Part shown: positions 26,401-37,827 of the stretch, in pieces
How the letters are laid out: each line of letters starts with the position of its first letter
Position numbering within the stretch: position 1 is the first letter of the stretch
Origin: Rotaria socialis
Taxonomy: Eukaryota; Rotifera; Eurotatoria; Philodinida; Philodinidae
DNA: 64,000 bases
Reading direction: 5' to 3'
Assembly: GCA_905331475.1 (NCBI GenBank)
Contig: CAJNYU010003635.1
Coordinates: forward strand, 62,001-126,000
The notes under the pieces: model-generated
Seen by the model: the letters and a program-made list of their open reading frames with translations, nothing else
What the model was told of the DNA's origin: nothing
Databases searched by the model: none
Made by a program: the position numbers and the translations under genes

Positions 26401-26934
26401 TCAATACCTGCACTATTATTAGTACACAAATAAGCTATTTTAATTTCCATTGAATATATGTAGCTACGTAGTCTAGAAAAATAAAGCGAAGAAAAAAATC
26501 GATTCAATTGCTAACTCAAAATTTTACTTCAATTGAATACATTTTGTTTTGGTGGAATTTTTTTCAAATTTTAATATATATTTTGTTTTATAAATATATG
26601 ATGAAGATGATTCGTTTGTTGGTAGACAACAAGAATCATTAGTTATATTTGATATTGTATCGATATATTCGATATCAAGTGTTACATGAGATAATAAAAA
26701 TGTATCATTCGACGAAAGAATAACTGTCCAAAAGAAAAAAAGAAACCCATTGTTTACTGTTAATCAGTGAAGTATTTACTCACTTGTATAAGGTACATTT
26801 AATTCAAATGTTGTTGGAATATTTTGAATGATTAGCTCATCAGATGATGGTAATTTACAAAAAACATTGTCCAAAATAGTATTTACTTGTAGAACAGTAC
26901 CAAAAAGTAGTATTAAAGAGAAAATCATTATCAT
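8457..26934 (-). CDS. RELN: reelin-like secreted glycoprotein, many exons
   Basis: The start at 26934 is the first ATG after an in-frame stop and opens a signal peptide (MIMIFSLILLFGTVLQ). Many short exons follow, down to a stop at 8457. The body consists of reelin repeats: BNR-like half-repeats with motifs such as VRFRWT, FRWTGIQAEDVRW and WAIDNI, around Cys-rich EGF-like modules introduced by VYVG, LFVG or IYLG. Eight EGF-like modules were found, near 24.17, 22.76, 21.03, 19.83, 17.91, 16.58, 15.17 and 9.30 kb, the same number as vertebrate reelin. The last exons are 14018 upward, 9413-9268, 9074-8804 and 8742-8457. The intron 9414-14017 contains the CSPP1-like gene on the other strand. About 140 residues precede repeat 1, with no reeler domain recognised. 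The protein ends directly after WAIDNIRLE, without a basic C-terminal tail. In vertebrates reelin is an extracellular signal to lipoprotein receptors. Some internal exon edges are uncertain. Confidence 0.88.
9686..13346 (+). CDS. CSPP1: CSPP1-like centrosome/spindle-pole protein, nested in reelin intron
   Basis: Seven exons (9686-10439, 10504-11237, 11410-11755, 11812-12381, 12435-12464, 12527-13119, 13179-13346) join to 1064 residues. Family marks: LDFKVAR near residue 50; DLKREYNEYLQAKK near 135; several basic coiled-coil blocks of the form KYKLELKQQIEEKR; YNYFGRSGGGGGAPMRDKDG, matching the CSPP Gly-rich motif; and a terminal DDAWLK like the family's DTWL end. Poly-Pro and poly-Gln tracts separate the blocks. 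CSPP1 proteins act at centrosomes, spindle poles and ciliary axonemes as microtubule-lumen stabilisers. The whole gene lies inside one reelin intron on the opposite strand, so the two transcription units overlap head-on. AATAAA overlaps the stop region (13342) and recurs near 13504. Confidence 0.85.
13347..14017. other. remainder of reelin intron
   Basis: Between the CSPP1-like stop and the next reelin exon (ending at 14018). AT-rich, no exon recognised on either strand. It must contain the 3' end of the CSPP1-like transcript and the 5' part of the reelin intron. Confidence 0.6.
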
Positions 26935-28715
26935 ATGTGCTATTGGAGTGTCCTATGAATGCTTGTGAATAGTGCCATATGTACATTCTTCTGACAATTG
27001 GATAGACAGCAGCCGTTAATATAGATTGTATAAACATTGCTTATATTATGCCCGTTATGTACTCTTACTTTCTTTTATGAGATTATTTTTCCTTCTGTAA
27101 TTTGATAGACAATAATGTATCGAAACATTACTGATAGATATTAGCGATTGATATACATATAACGATGGTCGCTGATTTCCTTTTTTTTGAAACAGTTTTT
27201 AAATATGAACAACTAAATCATATTTTTACTAAATTGAATAATAAAGAAATATCATCAAGAATATGCCTCAATGAGCGTTATAGAATAGTCAACTAAACAA
27301 CGGATATTGTAGCTCATTTATACAATGGAAAGTATTGCTTCGTTCAGTGTTTGTAGAGTATATATGATTGCTGTGCAAATGTAACGAAGGTTATCGATCC
27401 TAAGAAATCCTAATTTACAATCAATTTAGCGAATTTTTGTATTTCGATAGCGTGAGTCGAGGTGTGAATTAGACATGATTCAACAGAAGACATTCACATT
27501 CAACAGAGCTATTTCGTTTTGTGCGCTTGAATCCTCTTGCTTTTTCTTGGATTCGCTTGTGCACCTATCAGAATAACACGCGAAAGCATAGAGTCGAACG
27601 AAATTTGCTAATCCCACAAAAATATGTCATACTGTCAATCGACTATATTCCTCATTTTTGTTTAAACTCGAGTGAAGAATTTATCCTCAAAAATCATTCA
27701 AAACGAATATTCCGATGGAGCAAGAACATTTGTAGATCGAGTTTCAACAGAATGATTTATCAACACAACACTGATCTTCGCTTTGTATAGACAACATGCA
27801 AAAAATATAGTAACAACACACATCAATGCAATCACTGACATAGGTTAGATGTTATCCGACAGTTCTTTGAAGTTTGATAGATGTCTGACCGATTCAAAGG
27901 TGGAAATCGAAATTGAAATTATTATATTAATATCAATCGATTAAAAGAAAAACAAATTATCACAGCCAAACAACTGATTTTGTATTTGTCTACTTTTATT
28001 TTCAATACATATTTTAACTCTAGTGTCTATTGAACTTATAATACCGTCAAGTTACGCTACTTACTGTTTGCTGATGATTTTATCCGATATTGGAATTGAT
28101 TTATTACCCTCAAGTTTTGAATTTTCTGAAACGCAAGACGGATTCTTCTAGGTTAATCCGTTTTTATATTCTCCTTTTCGCTCGATCAATGTGAATGAAA
28201 AATCATCATTAGTGCTGATATTCTAGTCAATAAAATGAATATTTATTTTATTTTCATTTTATTACGACCAGGGATCGATTATTCAACATCAAAATTTGAA
28301 ACTATGTTATTAAACTTGTTTTTTTTCTTTTTACTGATACGAGATAGACAAGTCTATATCTGATTACTTTATTTAACGACATTCTCCATACACTTGATCT
28401 TTAGAAAGAGAAACCGAATTGAATCGTAAAGACAAATGTCAATGTGATTGCACTCACTTTTTCTCTCCGATTTCATTCTTTTTTATCATTGCTCTTCATA
28501 CTTGATCGGCTTTGGTAATACACAGTTAATCTCTCTCTCTCTCTCTCTCTAGCTGTTCTACTCTTCATGTTTGTTTTGCCGAGGCGTTCGGTACGATATT
28601 TTCGCATACGTAAATATTGTAAGATGGCAAACAATGAGCAAAGCTATTGTCTTAGACTTATAGTAAACGTTTGAGCTGCATTGTTTAGATTAACAAGATA
28701 AAGAAAATATTTTCT
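26935..28715. other. intergenic region between reelin and methyltransferase genes
   Basis: Divergent spacer of 1.8 kb expected to hold the promoters of both genes. No coding exon recognised. A (CT)n tract is at 28530-28550 and a pyrimidine-AG site ends at 28688, 28 bases before the next start codon. Confidence 0.6.
28530..28550. repeat. (CT)n microsatellite
   Basis: Perfect CT dinucleotide run of 21 bases about 170 bases upstream of the methyltransferase-like start codon. It may act as a promoter-proximal pyrimidine tract, but this is not shown. Confidence 0.9.
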
Positions 28716-29618
28716 ATGTTGTCACCATTTGCAAAGACTCTCGAAGACCTTTCACCAGAAGATCCATATTATCAAAAGGGATATGCTGTTTACTTGTCAT
28801 TGATTACTATGCGTGACATGCATGCCTACTTTATCGACAATATTCACAAATATGTTTCGGATACAATTGGCCCTTGGCGCTTGCTATCTGTCGGTTGTGG
28901 AAATGGTCAATTGGATTTAGATCTACTCGATATAATTTCTCAACGGTTTCCCCTACTTGATATTGAGTACGTTGGTCTTGAACCAAACCGATGCCGGTTG
29001 GATTTATTTAAAAAAAATATTTCCTTATATCCATCTGTATCTCGTTACCATTTTCAATTGGAACAGATTGATCTTGACGGCTATGAAAATAGAAAAAACA
29101 GTGAGAAATTCAATCTGATTTTATGCGTACGCGTTCTATATTATATGTATGACAAGCTTGAATCGACGTTTATGCGCCTTATTAACAGATTAACAGTAAA
29201 AGGAAAGCTTCTCGCTGTTCACCAATCTCCAAGTGGCATTGTTCAAATCATTCATGCTGCAGGACTCGAACAACAATCACCAATTCAAAGCTGCAATACT
29301 TTTCATTTACGACAAGCTTTGGAGAAACTCGTTTCTCAGATGCCTTCCTTACATTTTAGCATAACCTATCTCGACAATTACGTGGACATAAGTTGCCTAA
29401 AAAATATCAATTCGAACGATGAATCTGAACGCGAGAACGCATTGAGCTTGTTTAGCTTCTTTTTGAACAAGAAGCTGACAGGAATTGATCGAGAACTGGT
29501 GGAAAAGACTGCTATCGAATGTATTCTGTCACTAGTTGCTTTTCGCAAAGCAGGCAATACGGACTCATGCTTGATGTTTCAACCGATCGGTATCGTTTCG
29601 CTAGAACTTCAATCTTAA
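28716..29618 (+). CDS. histamine N-methyltransferase-like, intronless
   Basis: A single open frame of 300 residues starting with ATG at 28716. It has a class I S-adenosylmethionine-binding fold: motif I LLSVGCGNGQLDLDLL (about residues 56-71), an acidic end of strand 2 in YVGLEPNR, and a post-motif FNLILCVRVLYYM. The overall layout, the LYYM segment and the DISCLKN / LSLFSFFLNKK region towards the C-terminus resemble HNMT, which methylates histamine. Substrate specificity cannot be read from the sequence; other small-molecule methyltransferases of this clade are possible. No intron was found although nearly all neighbours have several, which could reflect retroposition or acquisition from a foreign source. 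Confidence 0.75.
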   Translation: MLSPFAKTLEDLSPEDPYYQKGYAVYLSLITMRDMHAYFIDNIHKYVSDTIGPWRLLSVGCGNGQLDLDLLDIISQRFPLLDIEYVGLEPNRCRLDLFKKNISLYPSVSRYHFQLEQIDLDGYENRKNSEKFNLILCVRVLYYMYDKLESTFMRLINRLTVKGKLLAVHQSPSGIVQIIHAAGLEQQSPIQSCNTFHLRQALEKLVSQMPSLHFSITYLDNYVDISCLKNINSNDESERENALSLFSFFLNKKLTGIDRELVEKTAIECILSLVAFRKAGNTDSCLMFQPIGIVSLELQS

Positions 29619-32396
29619 TATGCACAAAAATTTTACCCCCAGCATGTTTCATTATTGAAGTATGATACTTTTAACTACTCTTACTTTTCACTTGTTCCTA
29701 TGAAATCTCTTGTTCATATTGAGAATTAAGTATTGAATAAATCACCACCAATCGTGTATGTAGTTAACCGTCACATGGCTATCTATCAATCTGTTGATTC
29801 TGAACAGCAATATAAAAATTTATTCTACAAAGAAAAATTTTGATTCCAACAATCTAAATATTCTTTGGTAATCAATGGATAGCGCCATTATGGGCTCATT
29901 TTGACGAAGAATTAACAAAACGCCTGTCACTTAATCTCGAAATAAACTGAAGGACGAATTTTCATCTGTTTTTCTCCATTAGGAAAACTTATTGTCCTCA
30001 TCAGAGGCAATAGCGAGAATAAAAGGCAGCAGGTTGTAAAATGATTAAACCTTTTCAGATACGAAAGTGTTCAAAGAAGGAACCTATCAAAGTTATTCAT
30101 CTATCTATTTGTTTATAGTTGAGAGAGCTGTGAATGCAACTAAAGATACATAATTTCTAGGCATATACTTTTTAGGCGTACCGTCTATCTTGTTACTTGA
30201 AAAGTATTCGAAACACAATTAGTCGTTTTTAATGCGATGCGAAGCATGAAGCATTTCTGTCGTCCGTCGCGAGTTTACTTGTTTTCTTTTACTTTATCGA
30301 CGTACGCATCACGAGTTGTCATTTTGTGACTCGATGATCTCGAGAACCAAAAATCATAGAAAAGTGGTTAAAACGTGAGATCGAACTTAGAACATTTGTT
30401 TCTAATCTTCAATCTGAAGTTCTGTTCACTCACAAATGTGGTTCCAAAATGACGAAAATAAAAGAAATTTGTTGCGAGATAATTAAAGTGACGCCATGAA
30501 CATATGTTAGCCACTATAGTCTATTCATTTGCAGCTGATCTAAGATAATGAATCATGGAGATAATTAATTTGATCAATCGAAATCGACCCTTAAGAATGT
30601 ATCGCTAAGTAAGAATAGAGTTTTCTCGGTGATGAATTTCATCATGTTCTCTGAATTGAAGATTTTTCGTGAAGATCCGATTCGAGCTTCGCATCGCATT
30701 CGTATTCGAGTGAAACCTAAATACCATCTAGTTTTTCAAAGTCGAATAGTTTGCATAGTCGACGCCAGCTCTTCACACCAATATCTCTCATTGATAAATG
30801 CGCTAAACTGTTATCTCTTTTTTTAGTCATAAGCATTTTAGTTTATCAAACAAATGTTTGCTTATGTAAATTACGTATATAAGTTTCGAAATAGAAAACA
30901 TAGCCGAGTTTAAAAAATCATTCTGATAATTTTTCGATATCTTTATCTCGAACGTTTTGATTAAGAATAAAATATTGAAAATAGCTTGATGCAGCATCTA
31001 TTTTATTGTTTTAAAGCCATTATTCATTGAACGAAGAAGGCAGTGTTTTCAATGATGATTATATCTTTCAACAATTCAAAGTCATTTGTTGTGTATAATG
31101 AATTCATGGGTGCACCACTGCTTTCTATATGATATGCATTAGAGAGCTCAGCACGCTCGCTACGAAACGAGCATTTTATGTGGATTTGGACGCTTTGGGT
31201 GAAGTATTTATTTTGAATTATATTCAATATGAAATTTATCAACCAGATAACTTCTGACAGAAAAGCATCAATCATAACCAAGTCTATTTTGTGGCTGTAA
31301 CTTTGACTTCTCGTTCTAACAATATATCATTTTTTTATAAGTCTAGTGTGAGCTCTACTTTCATAGGAAAAACCTTTGGACTCTCTCTCTCTCTCTCTAC
31401 TCGATTACATCAAACATCAACGTATGAGTTTATGAAAAGAATTTTGATCCCTTTATCTCCACCTTCACGATATAGATAATAGAATCAAGGTATGTAGAAG
31501 TAGACACATCATCTCGTTTTTGTAATATAGTCAAAAGAATTTGTTCTTGAGACAATAAAATGTCCTATCGCACGCGCCAGTTTTTCGTAGACAATCTACA
31601 GAGATATATGAGTATACTTCTATTCATTTGTGTCATCATAACTATAATCGAATTATAACAGCGAGAAAAGACTGTATCTCAGTATTCGGTGGTTTATTTT
31701 TCATGAATTTCGTATGTCTAGCTGTTTTTTCGTAAAAATGTATGCTTATTATTGTGTTCTGTACGTACTACGAACTTGTGTTAGGCTTCCAGAAGACCAA
31801 ATAATGAAAATTTTGTCATAAATTTGAACGAAACCGCATCCTATATCCGTTAAATAAATCAAAAAATAAACAAAAGATTTCATATGATAACAAAATGTTT
31901 GAAATAGAAAATGTTTAACTTATGTTCAGCTGTTGTAACTGAAGTTACTCTAGGTATATGATACTAACTGATGTTTAAAAAAATTCAATGAGACACGAGC
32001 TCATTTTAACAATTTAAAATGGTCTGAAAGGTGACTTTTTGCGATAAGAAATCAATTCTTCTGAGAAGATAAGAAGCGCATAATTTTCAATACCTAAAAA
32101 CTACTCTTGTTTATTATTTTATTTAACTGAAATGTACCTTTTCGTATATGCTCTAAACGGTAACGTCCAATGATAATACAGGACAAATAAATGATTTCAG
32201 AATGTAGAATAAGATAACAGTGGCGAGAAGGAAAACAACATTTTTACAATGTACTCTCGCTTGACCCGCATGATATCGTTGCAACAATAAGTACCATGAG
32301 ACAAAAAGTAGACATCAATGCATATCAGAGAAAAGTAAAAACCAAGATTTTGAAAGAACACTTTTTCATAGGTCACTAACAGGTAACTATTGAATT
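29619..32396. other. intergenic region, no gene seen
   Basis: About 2.8 kb. No exon with family resemblance, RNA gene or transposon terminus was recognised. Contains a short (CT)n run near 31381-31398. Small open frames here lack splice context and coding character. Confidence 0.55.
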
Positions 32397-33267
32397 ATGG
32401 ATGACATACCCGACAACCAAGTAAACACAACGCATACATTAAACAAGGTTATTTCAGGAGATTGAACTAACTTTATCAACTAATTTTTGATACTATTAGA
32501 CTGTCTCAAATGTTGTCGCTGGTCGATTTAAAGATAAAACAGCAATTGTAACAGGAGCTGGATCGGGTATTGGTCGAGCTATTGTTCTACGACTTGTAGC
32601 TGAAGGTGCCTCCGTCTTTGCTATTGATATTAATGAAACCGGACTTCAAGAAACAGTAAATTTATCGTCGAATCCCGACGGCGTATCAATTGCTGTAGTA
32701 TCCATTACAGATGAACAACAAGTTACCGAGAAAATCAATGAATATGTTGCTCGTCAAGGACATCTCGATGTTCTCATTAATATGGCTGCTATTCTTCGAT
32801 CATCTCTATCAATAGATACGACAGTTGAAGAATTCAAAGCTATTATCGATACTAATTTAATTGGTACATTTATTTTATGTCGTGTTTGCCTTCCGCATTT
32901 GGTAGTCACCAAAGGCAATATTGTTAATGCAGCTTCAGTAGCAGGTCTACATGGCCATGCTTATATGGCAGCGTATTCAGCAAGTAAAGGAGCGGTCATT
33001 GCACTGACAAAATCTCTTGCAAGAGAATTCAGTATTCAAGGAGTACGTGTCAACGCCGTAGCACCAGGTGGTACTCTTACACCATTGCTTACATCTCTTC
33101 AGTTGCCAGAAGGAATTAATCTGTCTTTACTAGACAATATACAACAGCCTGGCCAACGACTCGGTCTACCAGAAGAGATAGCTGCTGTGGTAGCTATGCT
33201 TGCCTCTCAAGATGGATCTTTTATTAATGGAGAAGTGATCCGTATCGATGGGGGTCTTCATACTTAA
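32397..33267 (+). CDS. short-chain dehydrogenase/reductase (SDR), classical type
   Basis: Exon 1 (32397-32420) encodes only eight residues; exon 2 is 32500-33267, giving 263 residues. Exon 2 has no usable in-frame ATG before the conserved core, which is why the micro-exon start was chosen. Classical SDR marks: cofactor motif TGAGSGIG (about residues 23-30), Asp at the end of strand 2 (FAIDIN), suggesting NAD preference, a Ser in NAASVAG, the catalytic YSASK, and a C-terminal GEVIRIDGG. The usual NNAG is replaced by NMAA. Substrate unknown; the closest feel is bacterial 3-oxoacyl-ACP-reductase-like or sugar dehydrogenases. The bacterial flavour suggests possible horizontal transfer, but this needs a tree. 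Confidence 0.85.
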
Positions 33268-33738
33268 CTGACTCTTTTTGTGTTCAAGAATTACAATGAA
33301 TTAATCATTTAGTCTTCTTTTTCATATTAGTGATTGATCTTTTTCTTTAAATATTATTTTGTTCTATGACATAAAATATATTGATTAGTATAGAGCAACG
33401 CAATATTAAGACTTAGATACGGTTATATTTCATCAAATCACGTTTGTCTAAAGTTTATTTGAATGAATTCATATATTCTTTTTATTAAGCTCAAACTTCG
33501 TTTTAATACTCAAGTTATACTAATAGAGATCATTGCATACACCTTATTTTCTTTCATGCAATTCAGTTTGATCGAAAATTAAAATCGACGAATTAAAATA
33601 AGCACCATTTTTGTATCTGTTCACATATGAATCCTTGCTTTCGTTTTCTTTTAATGTGAAACAAAAAACAAGGGACGATTGTAAAAAGAGACAAAAAAAT
33701 TCAAGACAACACCAATAATGAAAAATGTATCCTATGAA
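33268..33738. other. convergent intergenic spacer
   Basis: Holds the 3' ends of the SDR gene (+) and the SARNP-like gene (-). AT-rich, nothing else seen. Confidence 0.6.
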
Positions 33739-34673
33739 TCAAACACTTGTTATGGGTTTGAATCGTTCTGCACGCTTAGCCTTTTGTTCCTAAAACAAAA
33801 ATTTTTGTTAACTATAACTATCGTCAGAAAAAAAAACACCATTTTACTTACATCCGTTGCGTTTGCTTTAGCGACGGCTGAAATATCACCAAAACGTTCA
33901 GCTCGCTTTTTAATTGCATCAGTTAACACTGGGGTCGCTGGTGAAGATTGTGCATTGACTTTTTTCTTTGTTGACGTAGACTTGAAAAGAATATTTTTGG
34001 AAATGGATAATTAATATTTCAAACTTCTCTTACTGTCAATGGTGTAACAACACCGAAACGATTGATACGTTTTTGCTTTGTTTCGTCGTCTATTGGTACT
34101 GTCGGACTATTTACATTGAAACGTTCAGCTCGTTGACGCTTTTTATCTTGTGCATTTTCCTAAATTAGATATTGAGGACTTTGTTTTCTTTCTATTCAAT
34201 GAACACTTACTGCTGAATCGACTACGACACCAAATCTTTCTAATCGTCGTTTTTTAGTCTGAGGGTCGATGGGCTCCTGAAAAAGAAAAGTAATCATCTG
34301 TATTGATTATCCATCGATTAAACTCATCCTTTACAGTCGTTGTACCAAAACGTAATGCACGTGAAAGTTTTTTTGCTGCAGGTGCTATTGTTCCAAAACG
34401 TTCAAGACGTTGTTGAAATCGCTAGAATAAAATAAAATAAAAATCCATATAAATGAATATTAAATCAACTACTTACATCGCCTGTTGCTAAATCTCCATT
34501 TTCAGTATCGACATTGACACTAATAAAAGTCAATAGAAAATTTCAAAACGAGATAATAAACAAAAGATTGAAACATAATGATTATTTACTTACGCTAATG
34601 TTTCAGATTGTTCTATTGGTTTCTCTTCTAAATCTTCAATTATATCTGTTTCAACAACTGCAGTTGATGCCAT
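33739..34673 (-). CDS. SARNP/Tho1-like ERFG-repeat protein lacking a SAP domain
   Basis: Seven small exons on the minus strand give about 193 residues, from ATG at 34673 to TGA at 33739-33741. After an acidic N-terminus (about 40 residues) come seven short repeats of the type K/R-x-x-x-RFG: LERFGTI, RALRFGT, LERFGVV, AERFNVN, INRFGVV, AERFGDI, AERFKPI, most preceded by basic helices such as KKRRLERFG. This is the C-terminal arrangement of SARNP (CIP29) and yeast Tho1, whose repeated segments bind the DEAD-box mRNA-export helicase DDX39B/UAP56. The SAP DNA-binding domain that begins those proteins is not present in this model. Exon edges roughly separate the repeats. Likely role in mRNP assembly and export; a missed upstream SAP exon is the main alternative. 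Confidence 0.7.
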
Positions 34674-35812
34674 TTTATGGAATACTTAACAAGAATATGA
34701 TGCTCGTTAAACGAAATTATTAATCGTTAGAAAGAAAGGCATGAACGATAACGTCAATATACACCAATGAGAATATTCTATTAAAGGAAATGATTTGCTT
34801 GTTCTTGACCAATCGATAACGAAACATTATATTGGAAGAAATTAATTAATTAAAAATTGCTAACTACTTATTGAATATAGAAAAATGAGTTGAAAATTGT
34901 TATAATAATTATTTTTTTAAATAGTTTTTAATTTTGATAAAATACCAAATCATTTTATTCAAATAAATAAAAACATCCGTCCGGACTCTGATTCAGTCGT
35001 AGTCTGCAAAAGCAGCATGTATATTATTCAGTTGTAAATCTTGTCAAACAGAACATCAACACAGTCACCTCAGCCTCAAAGCTTCACTAAAGTTGATTGA
35101 AGAGTCCTTATTCTGTGAGTCTCTATCAGATCAACTGCTTCTTTTCTTTCTATTTATGGAAAAATCTAAATCAAGTCCGATAGTTTTATGCATCTTCAAA
35201 AGATCATGAATCATAATATCAATGTTCAGTTTTTTTCACCGTATACCTACGTTACGTAAAGCATCGCATTGTTCGATGTAGAATAGAAATGGACAAGTAT
35301 TGAAATATGTAGTAACGAATGGTTTGCCAACAAAAAAACTATCTGAGTCATAATTGTCTTTTCAATCTAACGAATTAATTGTTGTTAGTGTTATGCGAAC
35401 TCTTCAATATTCAACGGTTAATAGTTGTTTTGAAATTCATACTATAATTATGGAAATGATCCAGTCTATGAAAAAACACTCCTTCTCCTTCGAACAATCC
35501 GAGGCATTTAAATGGCTCAGAATAGGAGTTCTCGGAAATCTAACATCTTAAGAGACAAATATACTTGAAACATATCGATCCTTAAATTAACAGATGAATT
35601 TCGCGAATAGTTAAATCAGTTTTTCATTTTATTTTATTCTCACTAAATTTCCATTTGAGATCGTCAACGTACGGCAGAAAGTAAGAATATCTTTTTGTGA
35701 ATTCATGATTTGTTTACTTCCAACCAATCGACATTAGAGAAATATTTTATGGGCAAAAATTGGATGGCTGACTGGTCTGATGTTCTTTTCAGTCTAGAGT
35801 AAACTAAAAACA
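34674..35812. other. divergent intergenic region
   Basis: Between the SARNP-like gene (-) and RPP14 (+). No exon recognised; expected to contain both promoters. A pyrimidine-AG site ends at 35792, 20 bases before the RPP14 start. Confidence 0.6.
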
Positions 35813-36347
35813 ATGAAAAAACGACACAAATCTAAAGCAGCTCAATTGGCAGCAGAACGTGATATTGAACTTTACATTCGTTTGTTAGTTTCATCAGTAG
35901 ATTTACTTTAGTTTATTTTTAATACAATTATAGAGACATCGAAGATCAAATTGTTGTTGAAGAACATGTTCTGAGAAATGCAATCGGTCGAGCGATTAAT
36001 ATACTTTTCGGCGAGGTTTTTACCTTTTAAAAAGTTTGATTTAAATTAAAGATCTCAACTGTCTTTTTCTATAAGATTGGTAGTCAATCGATTCACGTCG
36101 AACTTATTTCATTTCGATATGGCACAGGAACAATTAGGACGAAAACCAAGTAAATTCATTTCTAGAATTTTTATTTCTAATAAACAATAAACTAACTTTT
36201 AGAATGTTAAATCAAGTTCGTTGTGCTTTAACATTTTATGGTCTACATGATAAACGTGAATGTGCTTTTCGTATTGATACAAAATCAGAAGAAAATGATA
36301 AAGATGATGATGAAGACGATCGCACACTTTCAATGTCGATGGACTGA
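35813..36347 (+). CDS. RPP14: ribonuclease P/MRP protein subunit p14-like
   Basis: Four exons (35813-35883, 35934-36015, 36076-36149, 36203-36347) give 123 residues, close to the family's usual length of about 124. Family features: the helix plus NILFGEIGSQ corresponding to the LFGEV segment of RPP14, a central strand ending in GTGTIRT, and CALTFYGLHDKRECAFRI matching the C-terminal strand with KKCAFRV in vertebrates. The protein ends in an acidic Asp/Glu tail. RPP14 is a POP5-fold subunit of nuclear RNase P and MRP, needed for tRNA 5' processing. The stop is only 35 bases before the next start codon, with no polyadenylation signal between. Confidence 0.78.
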
Positions 36348-36382
36348 TATTATTTTGTTACTTTTGCTTTTAGATAATAGAA

Positions 36383-37827
36383 ATGTGGAAACATTTCAAA
36401 TTTGATCCTCGTACAATTAATTTTTCTTATGATACAGATGACAAACTAAGTGATGTAAGATTTTTTTATTTATATCAAAGTTGAAAAAAGTATCATTCGT
36501 TTGTTAGTTCGATGTACTATTACATTCCGCATGGGATCGCGCTGTTGCCGAAGGTCAATTTAAATATAAAATTGATCAAAATATTAAAAAACGAATACTT
36601 GACGGTGATCTTCATTATGTCATTGAAGTAAGTGTCTCTTTCTTTCGTAATAAAACTATATTTATATGATGGTATACAGTTAAATCCTAGTCGATTTGAC
36701 AAACGTCGATTACCGGATCCATTTGAACGTGTGGATACACCATTTGATAAAAACAGATTTAATTTTAATAAAATTAAAGACGAAGAAGTAAATACATTAA
36801 AAATGATCTGGTGTTTTCGTGATCAAGAATGATCTATGTATAGATACTGTTTTCTTTAGATGATGAACAACAAACTGATAAACATCTAGTAATAATTAAT
36901 AATTCACCGGTTCGTCCATATCAAGTGTTACTTGTACCAAATCGTCAACTCGAACAGTCACAAGTAAAAAGCAAAGACGTTAACAATACAAAGAAAAAAT
37001 AATCCATTGATTTCACATGTGTAGATTTTAACAGTCGATTGTATTTTATTTGGACTTCGTGTTGTTGCTTCAAGTGCTTATCCATTTATGTATGTTGGCT
37101 TTAATTCACTTTGTGGTTATGCATCAGTCAATCATGTAAGCAAAATTTTCTTTATTAAAATTAACTAAAAACTTAAATTTAGCTTCATCTCCATGGAATT
37201 TATATGCCGAATCGTTTATATATTCAAACTGTTGTAAGTTTTCGTTAAAATTTTATTTTGTTTTCGATAATGCTTGTAATTCCTATTTAGAAATGTTCAC
37301 CATTTCATGTGAATTCTAATTGTTATCTTTTTGATCTATTCGATGTACAAGGATTTGCTTTTGAAATAAAACATGTCGACGAATTTGATAAAATTGCTCA
37401 GTAAGTATTTGATAAATTTTATATCAACATACAAAATTTACTATTGATTCAGGCGTATTAATACAGTAACAAATTATCTTGTTTCATCCGATGTTGCTCA
37501 TAATATGACGATCATGAAAGGAGATTCATTTTCGTCATCACAACCAGCTCTACGTGTTTTCGTTTGGTTACGTCAATCGAATATAGGAGCGAAAACATTT
37601 CATCAATGGAATATTGGCTGTTTAGAATTGTCAGGTTATACATTTCTTCAATGTAAGTAAAAAAGCATTAGCCGCCTTTCGATTTAATAAATGATTTCGA
37701 TTTAGATGAAGAGATATTTAATGATGCAAATGAAGCAAAATTTCGTGAATGTATTAATGGCGTAGCATTATCATCGGAAGTACAACAAAAAATCAGAGAC
37801 GATGTGAAAAATTTATTAGACCAATAG
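36383..37827 (+). CDS. GDPGP1: GDP-D-glucose phosphorylase 1
   Basis: Nine exons (36383-36454, 36508-36627, 36680-36818, 36860-36963, 37025-37135, 37183-37233, 37291-37400, 37453-37652, 37706-37827) give 342 residues. The family pattern is clear: WDRAVAEGQFKY, LNPSRFDKRRLPDPF, PFDKNRFNFNKI, then VRPYQVLLVP, YVGFNSLCGYASVNH and the HIT-like VNHLHLHGIYM with the catalytic-type His cluster. GDPGP1 cleaves GDP-glucose with phosphate to GDP and glucose 1-phosphate, thought to clear mis-made GDP-sugars in the cytosol. The exon 3 donor at 36819 is the least certain; an alternative would change two residues. It follows RPP14 by 35 bases, with a TTTTGCTTTTAG acceptor just before its ATG, suggesting polycistronic transcription. 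Confidence 0.85.
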
